A DNA stretch of 64,000 nt from an uncultured Alistipes sp. (GTDB taxonomy: Bacteria > Bacteroidota > Bacteroidia > Bacteroidales > UBA932). Of this stretch, positions 51,081-59,702 are shown in pieces (the first letter of the stretch is position 1; every line of letters begins with the position of its first letter). The position numbers were made by a program, and so were the translations under genes. The DNA lies in assembly GCA_902388455.1 (NCBI GenBank), contig CABMPD010000003.1:112073-176072 (forward strand). Reading direction: 5' to 3'. Below the pieces are notes generated by a model that searched no databases, was not told the DNA's origin, and saw nothing but the letters and a program-made list of their open reading frames with translations.

Positions 51081-53132
51081 ATGCGTTCAATCTGCTTCAT
51101 ATTTTTCCTTATCCTTTCCATGAGTACGGCCATGGCTGTCAAAGCGCCTCCGTACCCTATCCTGGTGCGGCAGCCTGACGGCAGCACTATTACCTTGTAT
51201 ATCAAAGGAGACGAGTTTTTCCACTACGCCGTCGCCGATAACGGTAAAGCCATGGTCATGGATAAGGACGGATTCTACCGCACTGCCGAATTACCGTCCG
51301 CAGCTCTGGCTGCCGCCATCAGAGAACAGAACATCATGCGGTTCAATGCTGCCGGAGGCTTCAGACCGATAAACAGAGCCGCTGTGTCCTCATCCGTCAA
51401 AGCCCTGATTATTCCCGTTGAATTCAAAGACCGTTCCTTCTCGGTCAGCGCCCCGAAAGAACATTTTCACAATATGCTCAACAGTCCTGGATACTCTGAG
51501 AACGGCGGCACTGGTTCGGCCAAAGACTACTTCGAGGCCAATATGCCCGGCATGCAGTTCGATTTTGATGTCGCCGATCCGGTAAGGCTGAGCAAATCAT
51601 ACGCATACTACGGGGAAAATGACCTCTCCACACCGTCCGTAATCACATATGACATGCGCTTGACAGAACTGGTGGAAGAAGCATGTTCCCTGGCGGACGC
51701 ATCCGTAGATTTTTCCGCCTACGACAGAGATGGAGACGGCCAGGTAGACTATCTGTTCCTGTATCTGGCAGGATACAACGAGGCCGAAAGCGGAGACACC
51801 TATGCTGTCTGGCCACAGACCAACAACATTTATCAGGAAGGTATCCGCGCGGACGGCGTCCGGATCGGGCTTTTCGGCTGTTCCTCCGAACTCAGCGGAG
51901 GAGATCTGGGGCAGGACGGCAACAGCATTCCTTCGGGGATAGGAACATTCTGCCACGAATTCGGACATTTTTTAGGCCTGAAAGACCTCTACGACACGGA
52001 CTATGGCAATGGTGGTATGAGCAACTGCCTGTGGGGCAGGCTATCCGTCATGGATGAAGGCAACTACAACAACTCAGGACGCACTCCGCCCTATTTCTGC
52101 GCCATCGACCGGGAGCTGGCCGGCTCCGCCGACTACACGAATCTCACAATAGGGACAACCATGTCCCTCGAGCCCATCCAGGCAAACGGCAGAATCATCC
52201 GCGTCCCGACCTCCAACAGCGGAGAATACTATCTTATAGAAAACCGCATCCAGACCGGATGGGACGCTTACATCGAGGGTTCCGGCATGATTGTCTATCA
52301 CGTTGACCGCTCCCAGAACATCGTGGACGGTATCACGGCAGCCGTCAGATGGACATCCAATCTCATCAACGCCTGCGCTTCCCACGAATGTGCCGACCTG
52401 GTCGAGGCATTTCCCAACGCAGGCCATATCAGTCAGGTTTTTTTCCCCGGACAAGCCGGCATTACCGAATTTTCCGCTGCCGGAGACCCGGCATTTATAG
52501 CATGGGACGGTACCCCGACAGGCTTCCGGCTGGCCAACATAATGCATAACGGTGACAACCTAACATTCGACATTCTGGAAGACGTGTCTGAAATCCTGCT
52601 CAGCCCCCTGTCTTGCCATATCAGGGCATACCAGAACAAAGCTGTCCTCGAATGGTCCCCGGGACGACCTGGAGACTACACCTGGGGAATAATCTGGGGC
52701 GAGGCCATTGCAGATGCCCCGGTATTCCAGGATACCGCCCTCATAAGCAGGTTCACGTTCTACAATCTGCAGCCCAAGACAGACTACTACTGCAGTGTGT
52801 ACCATATCGGCCGGCACAGTAACGGAGATACGGTGTCCGTGATGTTCAGCACCCAGGCACTAACATCTCCATACCCATACATAATGCTCAAGCGCCATTA
52901 TGAGACAGGTGACACCCTGGAGATGGTAGTAAACAACATCACGGAGGAATGCAGATCTGTCATCTGGTACGTAAACGGATGGAGAGCAATCAGTGACAGG
53001 TATGTATTCAGAGAAACCGGAGAATACGAAATCAAGGCAATTCTGGAATATGCCTCTGACGGCTCAAAAGAGTATCTGGTACGGAGGCTGACCGTAACCG
53101 ATGCATTCATAAAAGATGAAGAGGAAGAATAA
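51081..53132 (+). CDS. M6-family secreted metalloprotease
   Basis: A 683-residue exported protease with a signal peptide (about residues 1-22, ending AMAVKA). A KALIIPVEFKDRSFS strand opens the M6 catalytic domain near residue 108. YDRDGDGQVDYLFLYLAGYNEAESG (about 215-239) and the zinc motif FCHEFGHFLGLKDLYDTDYGNG (about 291-312, HExxH) are diagnostic. A fibronectin-like segment (about 510-590) and a C-terminal immunoglobulin-like stretch follow, ending in an acidic DEEEE tail. Immune-inhibitor-A-like enzymes degrade host proteins. It overlaps the next lipoprotein gene by 17 bp. Confidence 0.92.
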   Translation: MRSICFIFFLILSMSTAMAVKAPPYPILVRQPDGSTITLYIKGDEFFHYAVADNGKAMVMDKDGFYRTAELPSAALAAAIREQNIMRFNAAGGFRPINRAAVSSSVKALIIPVEFKDRSFSVSAPKEHFHNMLNSPGYSENGGTGSAKDYFEANMPGMQFDFDVADPVRLSKSYAYYGENDLSTPSVITYDMRLTELVEEACSLADASVDFSAYDRDGDGQVDYLFLYLAGYNEAESGDTYAVWPQTNNIYQEGIRADGVRIGLFGCSSELSGGDLGQDGNSIPSGIGTFCHEFGHFLGLKDLYDTDYGNGGMSNCLWGRLSVMDEGNYNNSGRTPPYFCAIDRELAGSADYTNLTIGTTMSLEPIQANGRIIRVPTSNSGEYYLIENRIQTGWDAYIEGSGMIVYHVDRSQNIVDGITAAVRWTSNLINACASHECADLVEAFPNAGHISQVFFPGQAGITEFSAAGDPAFIAWDGTPTGFRLANIMHNGDNLTFDILEDVSEILLSPLSCHIRAYQNKAVLEWSPGRPGDYTWGIIWGEAIADAPVFQDTALISRFTFYNLQPKTDYYCSVYHIGRHSNGDTVSVMFSTQALTSPYPYIMLKRHYETGDTLEMVVNNITEECRSVIWYVNGWRAISDRYVFRETGEYEIKAILEYASDGSKEYLVRRLTVTDAFIKDEEEE

Positions 53133-53556
53133 AATAGGACTTATACTCACAGTTGCCGCCATTCTCACCGGTGCGGCCGCATGCAAGGACGACATCATCA
53201 AGATAGACTCCCTGGAAAAGGAAATTTTCCTCCGCGAAACAAGAGAAGGCATCTACCGCAACGGTGCTCCTCTTTTCCTATACTCTGAAAGATATCACCA
53301 AAAAGCACATAACCAGGACCGCCTGCAGTTCCGCATACAGACTGATGAGCAGGATACGTGCCTCAACATCATTCTGGACGCCATCCCCAGAAACGCAGGA
53401 GTACACATAACGACATCCATTGACTACCGCAGCCCCGGCGAGCTGATATCCAGCATGAGCCATCTGGAATGCTCCAGAGCCGACGATGACAAACTTTGGC
53501 TGTGGAGTTCCGGCAATCTTACAGGCATTATATTGGACATCAAAGATCTGAATTGA
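53116..53556 (+). CDS. Small lipoprotein coupled to the M6 protease
   Basis: A 146-residue protein with a signal peptide and lipobox (LTGAAAC, about residue 23). The mature part is unrecognised; it has an IDYRSPGELISSMSHLECS segment and a C-terminal WLWSSGNLTGIILDIKDLN. It overlaps the protease gene by 17 bp, which implies translational coupling, and is followed by a strong terminator. A role as partner or inhibitor of the protease is possible but only inferred from position. Confidence 0.7.
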   Translation: MKRKNKIGLILTVAAILTGAAACKDDIIKIDSLEKEIFLRETREGIYRNGAPLFLYSERYHQKAHNQDRLQFRIQTDEQDTCLNIILDAIPRNAGVHITTSIDYRSPGELISSMSHLECSRADDDKLWLWSSGNLTGIILDIKDLN

Positions 53557-53564
53557 CACAAAAC

Positions 53565-53606
53565 AGAAAGAGGCCGTACCTTTGACCTTCGGCACGGCCT
53601 CTTTCT
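53565..53606 (+). terminator. Terminator after the M6 protease operon
   Basis: A perfect 13-bp inverted repeat (AGAAAGAGGCCGT at 53565-53577, complement at 53594-53606). It ends the plus-strand operon and may also serve the minus-strand H1-like gene ending at 53631, as the A/T-rich sides suit either direction. Confidence 0.8.
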
Positions 53607-53630
53607 ATACCAAGCTGAATACGGAATAAT

Positions 53631-53804
53631 TTATTTTGAGAATTCGATAGAAGCTTTCCTGAACTCCTTTAAAAGGTTAGTCAGCTCGAGAGACGCTTTG
53701 CGTGCACGTGTTCCGGCTGCCTTGTTACCTTTTTCTAACTGAGCGGCAGCATCTTTCTGGAAATTCTCAATTTCCGCATTGATTTTTTCAATAAGTTCTT
53801 TCAT
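53631..53804 (-). CDS. Histone H1-like small protein
   Basis: A 57-residue protein read on the minus strand from ATG 53804 to TAA 53631. It begins MKELIEKINAEIENFQKDAA and has the basic motif GNKAAGTRARKASLEL, then LLKEFRKASIEFSK. This matches the short 'histone H1' proteins found widely in Bacteroidota, thought to be nucleoid-associated. The gene stands alone with a TATATTTG box at 53842-53835 on its strand. Confidence 0.88.
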   Translation of the reverse strand: MKELIEKINAEIENFQKDAAAQLEKGNKAAGTRARKASLELTNLLKEFRKASIEFSK

Positions 53805-53834
53805 ATTTTTTGTTTAAAAATTATTAACGGGGTC

Positions 53835-53882
53835 AAATATAGTAAGTTTTTTCAAAACCTCAGCTATTTTTAATAATTTTGC
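53835..53882. promoter_or_regulatory. Divergent -7 boxes for the H1-like gene and marC
   Basis: Minus-strand TATATTTG (53842-53835) fits the H1-like gene. Plus-strand TAATTTTG (53875-53882) ends only 3 bp before the marC-family ATG 53886, which would make that transcript nearly leaderless. Confidence 0.5.
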
Positions 53883-53885
53883 AGC

Positions 53886-54467
53886 ATGGATCTTCACTTC
53901 AGCATCAAAGAAATACTCAGCGCCTTCATGGTGCTGTTCGCCGTGATCGACATCACCGGCTCAACTCCGGTAATTATCGGACTAAAAGACAAGGGGCTCA
54001 AGGTAGAGCCAGGCAAAGCGGCCATCCTCTCCACCGTAATATTCCTGCTCTTCCTGTTCCTGGGAGATGCCATTCTCTCCCTCTTCGGAGTAGACATCGA
54101 ATCATTCGCCGTTGCCGGATCCATAATCATCCTTATACTTGCATGCGAGATGATTCTGGATATCGAGATATTCAAATACAACGGACCCGGCGGTTCCGCC
54201 ACCATTGTCCCCATCATATTTCCACTCATAGCGGGAGCCGGAGCCCTCACGACTGTACTGTCCTTAAGAGCTGAATACCACGTCGAGAACATCATCACGG
54301 CGATAATTCTCAACATGGTTATCGTATTTTTCGTGCTAAAATACCTTAACCTGGCAGAGCGCATCCTGGGCAAAGGCGGCGTTTACATCCTGCGCAAGTT
54401 CTTCGGCATCATCCTGCTGGCAATAGCCGTAAAGCTGTTCACGACCAACATCGCCACACTATTCTGA
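53886..54467 (+). CDS. MarC-family integral membrane protein
   Basis: A 193-residue protein with six hydrophobic segments. The family N-terminus AFMVLFAVIDITGSTPVII, the acidic helix break AGSIIILILACEMI and the FPLIAGAGALTTVLSLRAEY region (about 111-130) are clear. MarC/YhgN proteins have no proven function; the old link to multiple antibiotic resistance in E. coli was withdrawn. It lies convergent with folE, 16 bp apart. Confidence 0.9.
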   Translation: MDLHFSIKEILSAFMVLFAVIDITGSTPVIIGLKDKGLKVEPGKAAILSTVIFLLFLFLGDAILSLFGVDIESFAVAGSIIILILACEMILDIEIFKYNGPGGSATIVPIIFPLIAGAGALTTVLSLRAEYHVENIITAIILNMVIVFFVLKYLNLAERILGKGGVYILRKFFGIILLAIAVKLFTTNIATLF

Positions 54468-54483
54468 GTCTCCCCGTACTGCA

Positions 54484-55083
54484 TCAGTGCAGGGAAACTC
54501 CTATCAGCCTCATGAACTCACTTCGGGTACGCTCGTCCTTGAGGAAGCCGCCGGTGAACGCAGATGTTGTTGTAATGGAATTCTGCTTCTGCACTCCGCG
54601 TATCTGCATGCACATGTGGGAAGCCTCTATGACAACGCCCACACCCAGAGGATGCAGGGTATTCTGGATACAGTCGCGGATCTGGACGGTAAGCCTCTCC
54701 TGGACCTGAAGACGGCGGGCATAACACTCCACCACACGGGCAATCTTGCTGAGTCCGGTAATATAGCCGTTGGGAATATAGGCCACATGGGCCTTTCCAT
54801 AGAAAGGCAGCAGGTGATGCTCACACATGGAGTACAGCTCAATATCCTTGACAACCACCATTTGACGGTAGTCTTCCTTGAACATGGCCGAACGAAGGAT
54901 CTCGGCTCCGTCCATATGGTAACCCTGCGTCAGGAACTGCATGCTCTTGGCCACCCTTTCCGGGGTCTTGAGCAGTCCCTCGCGTTCAGGGTCCTCCCCC
55001 AGCAGGCGCAACACTTCCTTATAATGTACAGCAAGTTCTTGAGTAACTTGCGGATCGTATTCCTCTATTTTCTTGAATGCCAT
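54484..55083 (-). CDS. folE: GTP cyclohydrolase I
   Basis: A 199-residue enzyme (start [11 protein letters not shown] at 55083; the ATG at 55107 adds eight unlikely residues). It converts GTP to dihydroneopterin triphosphate, the first step of folate synthesis. Zinc ligands lie in [22 protein letters not shown] (about 84-105) and the third Cys in [11 protein letters not shown] (about 158-168). RLQVQERLT is the conserved substrate helix. Length is normal; the gene appears to stand alone. Confidence 0.96.
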   Translation of the reverse strand: MAFKKIEEYDPQVTQELAVHYKEVLRLLGEDPEREGLLKTPERVAKSMQFLTQGYHMDGAEILRSAMFKEDYRQMVVVKDIELYSMCEHHLLPFYGKAHVAYIPNGYITGLSKIARVVECYARRLQVQERLTVQIRDCIQNTLHPLGVGVVIEASHMCMQIRGVQKQNSITTTSAFTGGFLKDERTRSEFMRLIGVSLH

Positions 55084-55175
55084 TTCGGTAAAATTTTTGA
55101 AGCGCAATATTAAGGAAAATGTTGTAGACTGCCAATAAATTATTACTTTCGAAGCCTGAATCTAACAACAGCAAT

Positions 55176-55892
55176 ATGGAGAAAGCAAGAGAGATTATCA
55201 GACTCGAGGACATCCGCAGGATATACCGGGTCGGCAATCAGGAGGTGAGAGCTTTGGACGGGGTCTCGCTTTCTGTCTACAAGAACGAGTACGTGGCCAT
55301 CATGGGGCCTTCCGGCTCCGGCAAATCCACACTGATGAATATTCTGGGCTGCCTGGACTCCCCCAGCAGCGGTCATTATGTCCTCAACGGTGTGGACGTA
55401 AGCGAGATGGAGGACAGCGACCTGGCCGATGTCCGTAACCGCGAAATCGGTTTCGTATTTCAGTCATTCAACCTGCTTCCCAGATACAATGCACTTGAGA
55501 ATGTCGCCCTTCCGATGGTATATGCAGGGGTGCCGGCACGGGAGCGCATGGAAAGGGCCGCCGATGCCCTGCGGAGCGTAGCGCTGGAAGAGCGTATGGA
55601 CCATAAGCCCAATGAACTGTCCGGAGGCCAGAAACAGAGGGTGGCCCTGGCCCGCGCCCTGATCAACAACCCTTCCATCATCCTGGCGGACGAGCCCACC
55701 GGCAACCTCGACACCCACACTTCCATCGAGATAATGCGGCTGTTTGACGAGATTCACCGCCGGGGCAATACGGTGATCGTGGTGACTCACGAGGAAGATA
55801 TCGCGGCCTACGCTCACAGAATCATCCGGCTTAGGGACGGCAGAGTAGAGTCGGATATGGAAAACAAGGAATACACCAGAACATTTAATTAA
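55176..55892 (+). CDS. LolD/MacB-type ABC transporter ATPase
   Basis: A 238-residue ATPase. Walker A is [20 protein letters not shown] (about 44-63), followed by the family's [16 protein letters not shown], signature [16 protein letters not shown], Walker [14 protein letters not shown] and H-loop VVTHEEDIA. This subclass (MacB/LolD) drives mechanotransmission by an FtsX-like permease; none is adjacent, so the partner must be elsewhere. It is 11 bp upstream of pduO. Confidence 0.92.
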   Translation: MEKAREIIRLEDIRRIYRVGNQEVRALDGVSLSVYKNEYVAIMGPSGSGKSTLMNILGCLDSPSSGHYVLNGVDVSEMEDSDLADVRNREIGFVFQSFNLLPRYNALENVALPMVYAGVPARERMERAADALRSVALEERMDHKPNELSGGQKQRVALARALINNPSIILADEPTGNLDTHTSIEIMRLFDEIHRRGNTVIVVTHEEDIAAYAHRIIRLRDGRVESDMENKEYTRTFN

Positions 55893-55903
55893 TCTACAAT
55901 ACA

Positions 55904-56434
55904 ATGAAAATATACACCAAAACCGGAGATACCGGCGAGACATCCCTGGTCGGGGGAAAAAGAGTGTCTAAGGCATCCATGAGGGTCTGCGCATACGGAG
56001 ACATTGATGAGCTCATTTCCTACATCGGCCTGCTGCGCTGTGAGATTCCAGAAAGCGATGCCTTTCTGCGTAATGTCCAGGCTGTCCTCATGACCGGCTC
56101 CGCACATATCGCATCCGAAGCGGAGAATCCCAGACTTACCCCTTTCCCCTACGAGGAAATCCGCACCCTCGAACAGGAGATTGACCGCCTGAGTGCTCTG
56201 ATACCTCCCATGAAATCCTTCATTCTGCCGGCCGGTCCCACCAGCGCCGCCCACTGCCATATAGCCCGATGCGTATGCCGCCGCTGCGAACGCTCCTGCG
56301 TGGCCCTTGGAGATCACCGCCCTGACGTACAGGACGTGATACGCTATCTCAACCGTTTGTCGGACCTGCTCTTCACTCAGGGCCGCTATCAGTGTCATTC
56401 AAGTCACATTCCCGAAGATTTTTGGACCGAGTAG
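55904..56434 (+). CDS. Cob(I)alamin adenosyltransferase (PduO type)
   Basis: A 176-residue ATP:corrinoid adenosyltransferase that makes adenosylcobalamin. The N-terminal MKIYTKTGDTGETSLVGGKRVSK carries the ATP-binding residues. AYGDIDELISYIGLLR (about 30-45) and the C-terminal CRRCERSCVAL...YLNRLSDLLFTQGR (about 125-165) are characteristic. It supports the idea that the BtuF-like importer in this window brings in corrinoids. It appears to be co-transcribed with the preceding ATPase. Confidence 0.93.
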   Translation: MKIYTKTGDTGETSLVGGKRVSKASMRVCAYGDIDELISYIGLLRCEIPESDAFLRNVQAVLMTGSAHIASEAENPRLTPFPYEEIRTLEQEIDRLSALIPPMKSFILPAGPTSAAHCHIARCVCRRCERSCVALGDHRPDVQDVIRYLNRLSDLLFTQGRYQCHSSHIPEDFWTE

Positions 56435-56498
56435 AATTATTTTGTTTATATTTGCCGCCCAAAAATCAACAAAGAAAACATTTAAAGTACAAGACGCT

Positions 56499-56720
56499 AT
56501 GTATTGGACACTTGAATTGGCCTCGAAGCTCGAAGACGCTCCCTGGCCCGCAACCAAAGACGAACTGATCGACTATGCCACCCGTTCCGGCGCCCCCCTC
56601 GAAGTAATCGAGAACCTGGAGGACCTCGAAGATGACGGGGAAGTATACGAAAGCATAGAGGAAATCTGGCCCGACTATCCCAGCAAGGAGGACTTTTTCT
56701 TCAACGAGGAGGAATATTAA
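56499..56720 (+). CDS. DUF2795 small acidic protein
   Basis: A 73-residue protein from ATG 56499 (MYWTLELASKLEDAPWPATKDELIDYA); the longer frame to 56442 lacks support. Highly acidic C-terminus (PSKEDFFFNEEEY). Short DUF2795 proteins of this form are nearly universal in Bacteroidota; function unknown. It is the last chromosomal gene before the mobile element. Confidence 0.85.
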   Translation: MYWTLELASKLEDAPWPATKDELIDYATRSGAPLEVIENLEDLEDDGEVYESIEEIWPDYPSKEDFFFNEEEY

Positions 56721-56744
56721 TGCGTTTTTAAGCGCGGAATAATT

Positions 56745-56785
56745 ATTAAATCCCTGTTAATCAGATAGATTGGCGGGGATTTAAT
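56745..56785. terminator. Hairpin at the chromosome/element junction
   Basis: ATTAAATCCC (56745-56754) and GGGATTTAAT (56776-56785) are perfect 10-bp arms with a 21-base loop, followed by TTG TTTG. It may terminate the chromosomal DUF2795 gene or belong to the element end. Confidence 0.55.
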
Positions 56786-56825
56786 TTGTTTGAACAACAG
56801 TGTTTGACCGCCTCAGATGGCGCGG

Positions 56826-56882
56826 TTTGTTTGGACAAAATACAATTTTTGGAGGAGAAATCGGGATTTGTTTGGACAAAAT
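56826..56882. repeat. Direct repeat upstream of the integrase
   Basis: TTTGTTTGGACAAAAT occurs at 56826-56841 and 56867-56882, 41 bp start to start. Each copy also contains a TTTGT...ACAAA inverted pair. Such repeats beside a tyrosine recombinase gene may be recombinase arm-type or regulator sites. Confidence 0.6.
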
Positions 56883-56949
56883 TCATTACCTTTACAGAGG
56901 TTTGTGAGTATTGCCGCAAGCTGTATTTCCAATTCAAATATCCTCCACT

Positions 56950-58311
56950 ATGGGAAGACCTAAACGACTATATCCATTGGGACGCTACCGCCTGCATGTC
57001 AGGGGTGAGATTGATCCTGCCAAACAGTATCTTGTCCAGCTTGAATACACCTGGAACCGGCAGGTGATACGCAAGGGTATGAATATTTTTGTCCGGTTGG
57101 GAGACTGGAACGAGAAAGCCAACAAGGGACGTGGCGGAGTCAGGGCGAGCTATGGCCCGGAAGCCAACCGTATCAACAGTCTGTTGCTTGCCAGGGTAGA
57201 TAAGATTGACAGCCTTTTGGCCGAGTTTCAGCAGAAACATCCAAACCAGATTACGGAGCAGGTAATATCAGATCTTTTGGCCGACAAACCGCTCACACGG
57301 GAGGACAAAGGAAAGGATTTTATCGAGTTTGTTCAGGAAAGGCTTGAATCCGATTATTCGAGAAACCGAATCGGACGTAGCCGCTATGAGAACGGCAAGA
57401 GCGGCATGAATATTTTCCGTATCTTTCTCCGTGCAACAAAGAACGGTACCTATAAGCCGGACAGTATCTATTTAGGTGAAATATCGGTTGAACTGATTGA
57501 CGAATACATCAGGTGGCGCCGCGAGATAAAACAGAATAGCGATGCAACAATCAACCATGCTTTGACTCCGATTTTGAAGGCGTGTGCCTATGCTTCCGAA
57601 ATGAAGATGATAGACCATGCCGTCAATGCGAGGATTCAGGATATGCGTATCGCCTCAAAGATATCTCTTTCGGACGAAGACAACGAGTTTGACGGCAAGT
57701 ACCTTTCAAAGGAACAGATGTCTGCGCTGTTGGAATATTACAATACCTGTACAGAACCGCGCCGTAAGGAATTTTTGGAAATGTTCTTCTTTGCCTTCCA
57801 TGCCTGTGGACTCCGTGTTGTCGATGTTATGACATTGCAGTGGGGGCATGTAAATTTTGAGAAGAAGGAACTTAGAAAAATCATGATCAAGACGAATAAG
57901 CGCCATGTAATTCCTCTTACAGAACCTGCCCTGAATATTCTGCACCGTTGGCAGGAGAAACGTGCCGAATGCCGGTATGTATTCAACTTAGTAAAAGATG
58001 ATCTGGATCTTGATGATGCAGAGGCTCTGTACAAGGCTCGTAACAATGCAACGAAATGCATCAATCAGTCGCTGGCGGTTGTCGGAGAACAGATAGGGCT
58101 TCCGTTTACCCTCTCAATGCATTGCGCCCGGCATTCGTTTGCGGTCTTTGCACTGAACAAAGGACTTTCCATGTCGGTTGTCAGTCGTTTGCTCGGTCAT
58201 GGAAGTACTGATGTCACCGAAAAGGTCTATGCCAAATTCCTGCCCGAAACGCTGTCTGCGGAAGTGGCACGTCTGAAAGAGGATTTTGCTTCTCTGGAAA
58301 TTGTCAGATGA
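56950..58311 (+). CDS. Tyrosine recombinase (integrase) of the mobile element
   Basis: A 453-residue recombinase starting MGRPKRLYPLGRYRLHVRG at 56950; the ATG at 56911 is upstream sequence. An N-terminal Arm-DNA-binding/SAM-like region covers about 1-220. The catalytic domain has Arg in HACGLRVVDVMTLQW, Lys in IMIKTNKRHVIPLT, HxxR in SMHCARHSFAVFA, His in LLGHGSTDVTEKVYAKF and the nucleophile Tyr in that last motif. It inserts and excises the element. It lies within 230 bp of the chromosomal DUF2795 gene, as expected for an integrase at one end. Confidence 0.93.
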   Translation: MGRPKRLYPLGRYRLHVRGEIDPAKQYLVQLEYTWNRQVIRKGMNIFVRLGDWNEKANKGRGGVRASYGPEANRINSLLLARVDKIDSLLAEFQQKHPNQITEQVISDLLADKPLTREDKGKDFIEFVQERLESDYSRNRIGRSRYENGKSGMNIFRIFLRATKNGTYKPDSIYLGEISVELIDEYIRWRREIKQNSDATINHALTPILKACAYASEMKMIDHAVNARIQDMRIASKISLSDEDNEFDGKYLSKEQMSALLEYYNTCTEPRRKEFLEMFFFAFHACGLRVVDVMTLQWGHVNFEKKELRKIMIKTNKRHVIPLTEPALNILHRWQEKRAECRYVFNLVKDDLDLDDAEALYKARNNATKCINQSLAVVGEQIGLPFTLSMHCARHSFAVFALNKGLSMSVVSRLLGHGSTDVTEKVYAKFLPETLSAEVARLKEDFASLEIVR

Positions 58312-58364
58312 ATGTAGATGGCTATTGGAAACATTCATTAATTTTACACCTAAATTGATTTGAG

Positions 58365-59033
58365 ATGACTATTACGCAGATATTCCTATTGCTGGTGTGT
58401 GCATTTGTTCTGGTATTGGTGCTTTCTACCCTATTCAAACGGTACCATAGAATAATCATGTGGTCTGCTGCAATAGTCTTTTTTATAGGGACTTTGCTCC
58501 TTATAGGTCTTGGGATAATTGATCCGGTAAAGGACAATCGTCCTGATCCTGTAGTAATAACAGGCATCTTCACCGCCCTTGTCTTATCGGGGTTATTTGC
58601 ATACGGAGCAGAAAAACTGCGTATCAAACTTAGGGAAAAGAACCAGCAAACCGTTCTCATAGATAATCAGCCAGACTGTACGGATTCCCCTAAAGGGGTT
58701 GTATTGTCGGGAAGGCTTGATACTTCACTTGCCCGTACAATCTTTGCGAAAGCAATAGAAGCCGGATATATTGAAGAGGTAGGGTCCCATTATAGCTGGA
58801 AAGGGACAAAGGCACTTCTTGCCTATATGTGTGGTCGAATATATTGCGGCGATTATCCTGAATATTCCAAATACGAACAGAAGACTTTTTGGGAATTCGG
58901 CAACGGACTCTTCCCCGATGTCGAGCTTAACGCACTATTTGAACAGACCGGAATCGGACAGTCCCGGCAGAACAGGAGGGATATGCCCGTCCCTAACAAT
59001 GCCGGAGAAATTGACAAGTTTTTTCAGAAGTAA
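58365..59033 (+). CDS. Membrane protein of the mobile element
   Basis: A 222-residue protein with three hydrophobic segments (about residues 2-22, 27-47 and 62-85). A charged cytosolic C-terminal domain contains VVLSGRLDTSLARTIFAKAIEAGYIE, GTKALLAYMCGRIYCGD and FPDVELNALFEQTGIGQSRQNRRD. The C-terminal part resembles a domain I have seen in Bacteroidales element-encoded and regulatory proteins, often attached to other modules; no function is known to me. It follows the integrase by 53 bp and ends at a small hairpin. Confidence 0.65.
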   Translation: MTITQIFLLLVCAFVLVLVLSTLFKRYHRIIMWSAAIVFFIGTLLLIGLGIIDPVKDNRPDPVVITGIFTALVLSGLFAYGAEKLRIKLREKNQQTVLIDNQPDCTDSPKGVVLSGRLDTSLARTIFAKAIEAGYIEEVGSHYSWKGTKALLAYMCGRIYCGDYPEYSKYEQKTFWEFGNGLFPDVELNALFEQTGIGQSRQNRRDMPVPNNAGEIDKFFQK

Positions 59034-59038
59034 CAAAA

Positions 59039-59060
59039 AACGAAGAGTATTATCTTCGTT
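59039..59060 (+). terminator. Hairpin after the membrane protein gene
   Basis: AACGAAGA (59039-59046) and TCTTCGTT (59053-59060) form an 8-bp stem with a 6-base loop, starting 5 bp after the stop codon. There is only a weak T-run, so termination is plausible rather than certain. Confidence 0.6.
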
Positions 59061-59372
59061 CTTTGCAAGTCTTAGCTTCTGGCTTGTTATGCATTTTGTT
59101 TTGCTTCATCTGGCAATCTTCGATTTTTTTCAATTTTATTTTTCTCTTTTTATTACTAGTAATCAACTGGTTATACGCAAAGTTGTGACAGAATCATAAC
59201 TTTCCATAACACCTGTCATAACATTGGGTAATTTATTGTAACTTATTAGTCCTCAGCTATTTCATACATTCGTGCCGTGATTCTGGTGCGATGTGCACAA
59301 TCGTACCATATCGTATAACCAGGCTGAAGGTCTGAGTGTGCATCAGGGCAATCGGCCATAATTGTTTTAAGT
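59061..59372. other. AT-rich control region before the replication/mobilization genes
   Basis: About 310 bp without a convincing gene. It has a perfect 12-bp palindrome (ATTACTAGTAAT, 59152-59163). Three CATAAC hexamers lie at 59195, 59205 and 59217. An imperfect dyad (GGTGCGAT...AATCGTACC, 59285-59307) encloses GTGCAC. These look like operator or replication-origin type sites for the HTH and primase-like genes that follow. Confidence 0.55.
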
Positions 59373-59702
59373 ATGGCTAAAGAAACGAATGTAGAGAAGC
59401 TATGCGACCGGGAATTGCTTGAAAAGATTCTCAGCATAGTGGAGAGACAAGAAAAACTGCCGCCTCCGGTTCATGAAGGCGGACACCGTCTATATGACAA
59501 CAAGTCTTTGATGGAGAAATTGAACATCAAAGAAAAGTATCTGAAAAAGTTGCGAGACAACGGCTATCTCGGCTACTCGCGTGAAGGTGATAAATACTGG
59601 TACACGCAGGAAGACGTGGATCGCTTTCTGCGCCGTTTCCATTATGAAGCTTTCGCTATTGGTAATGAACTTCCCAAACAGGAAGGAGGTGGCTATGTTT
59701 AA
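59373..59702 (+). CDS. Helix-turn-helix protein (excisionase/MerR-like HTH_17)
   Basis: A 109-residue DNA-binding protein. The core LYDNKSLMEKLNIKEKYLKKLRDNGYLGYSREGDKYWYTQEDVDRFL (about 50-95) is a winged HTH_17 fold as used by excisionases and by the small regulators before primase genes in Bacteroides mobilizable elements. An acidic/Lys-rich helix precedes it. A strong ribosome-binding run (GGAAGGAGG) near its 3' end serves the next gene, whose ATG overlaps this stop by 8 bases. Confidence 0.82.
   Translation: MAKETNVEKLCDRELLEKILSIVERQEKLPPPVHEGGHRLYDNKSLMEKLNIKEKYLKKLRDNGYLGYSREGDKYWYTQEDVDRFLRRFHYEAFAIGNELPKQEGGGYV

Noticed and set aside
56786..57067. 93-codon frame overlapping the integrase start
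   Set aside because: Overlaps the integrase coding region in another frame and spans the direct repeats; no family signal.
59246..59437. 63-codon minus-strand frame in the element control region
   Set aside because: Overlaps the dyads and the HTH gene start; no supporting signals.
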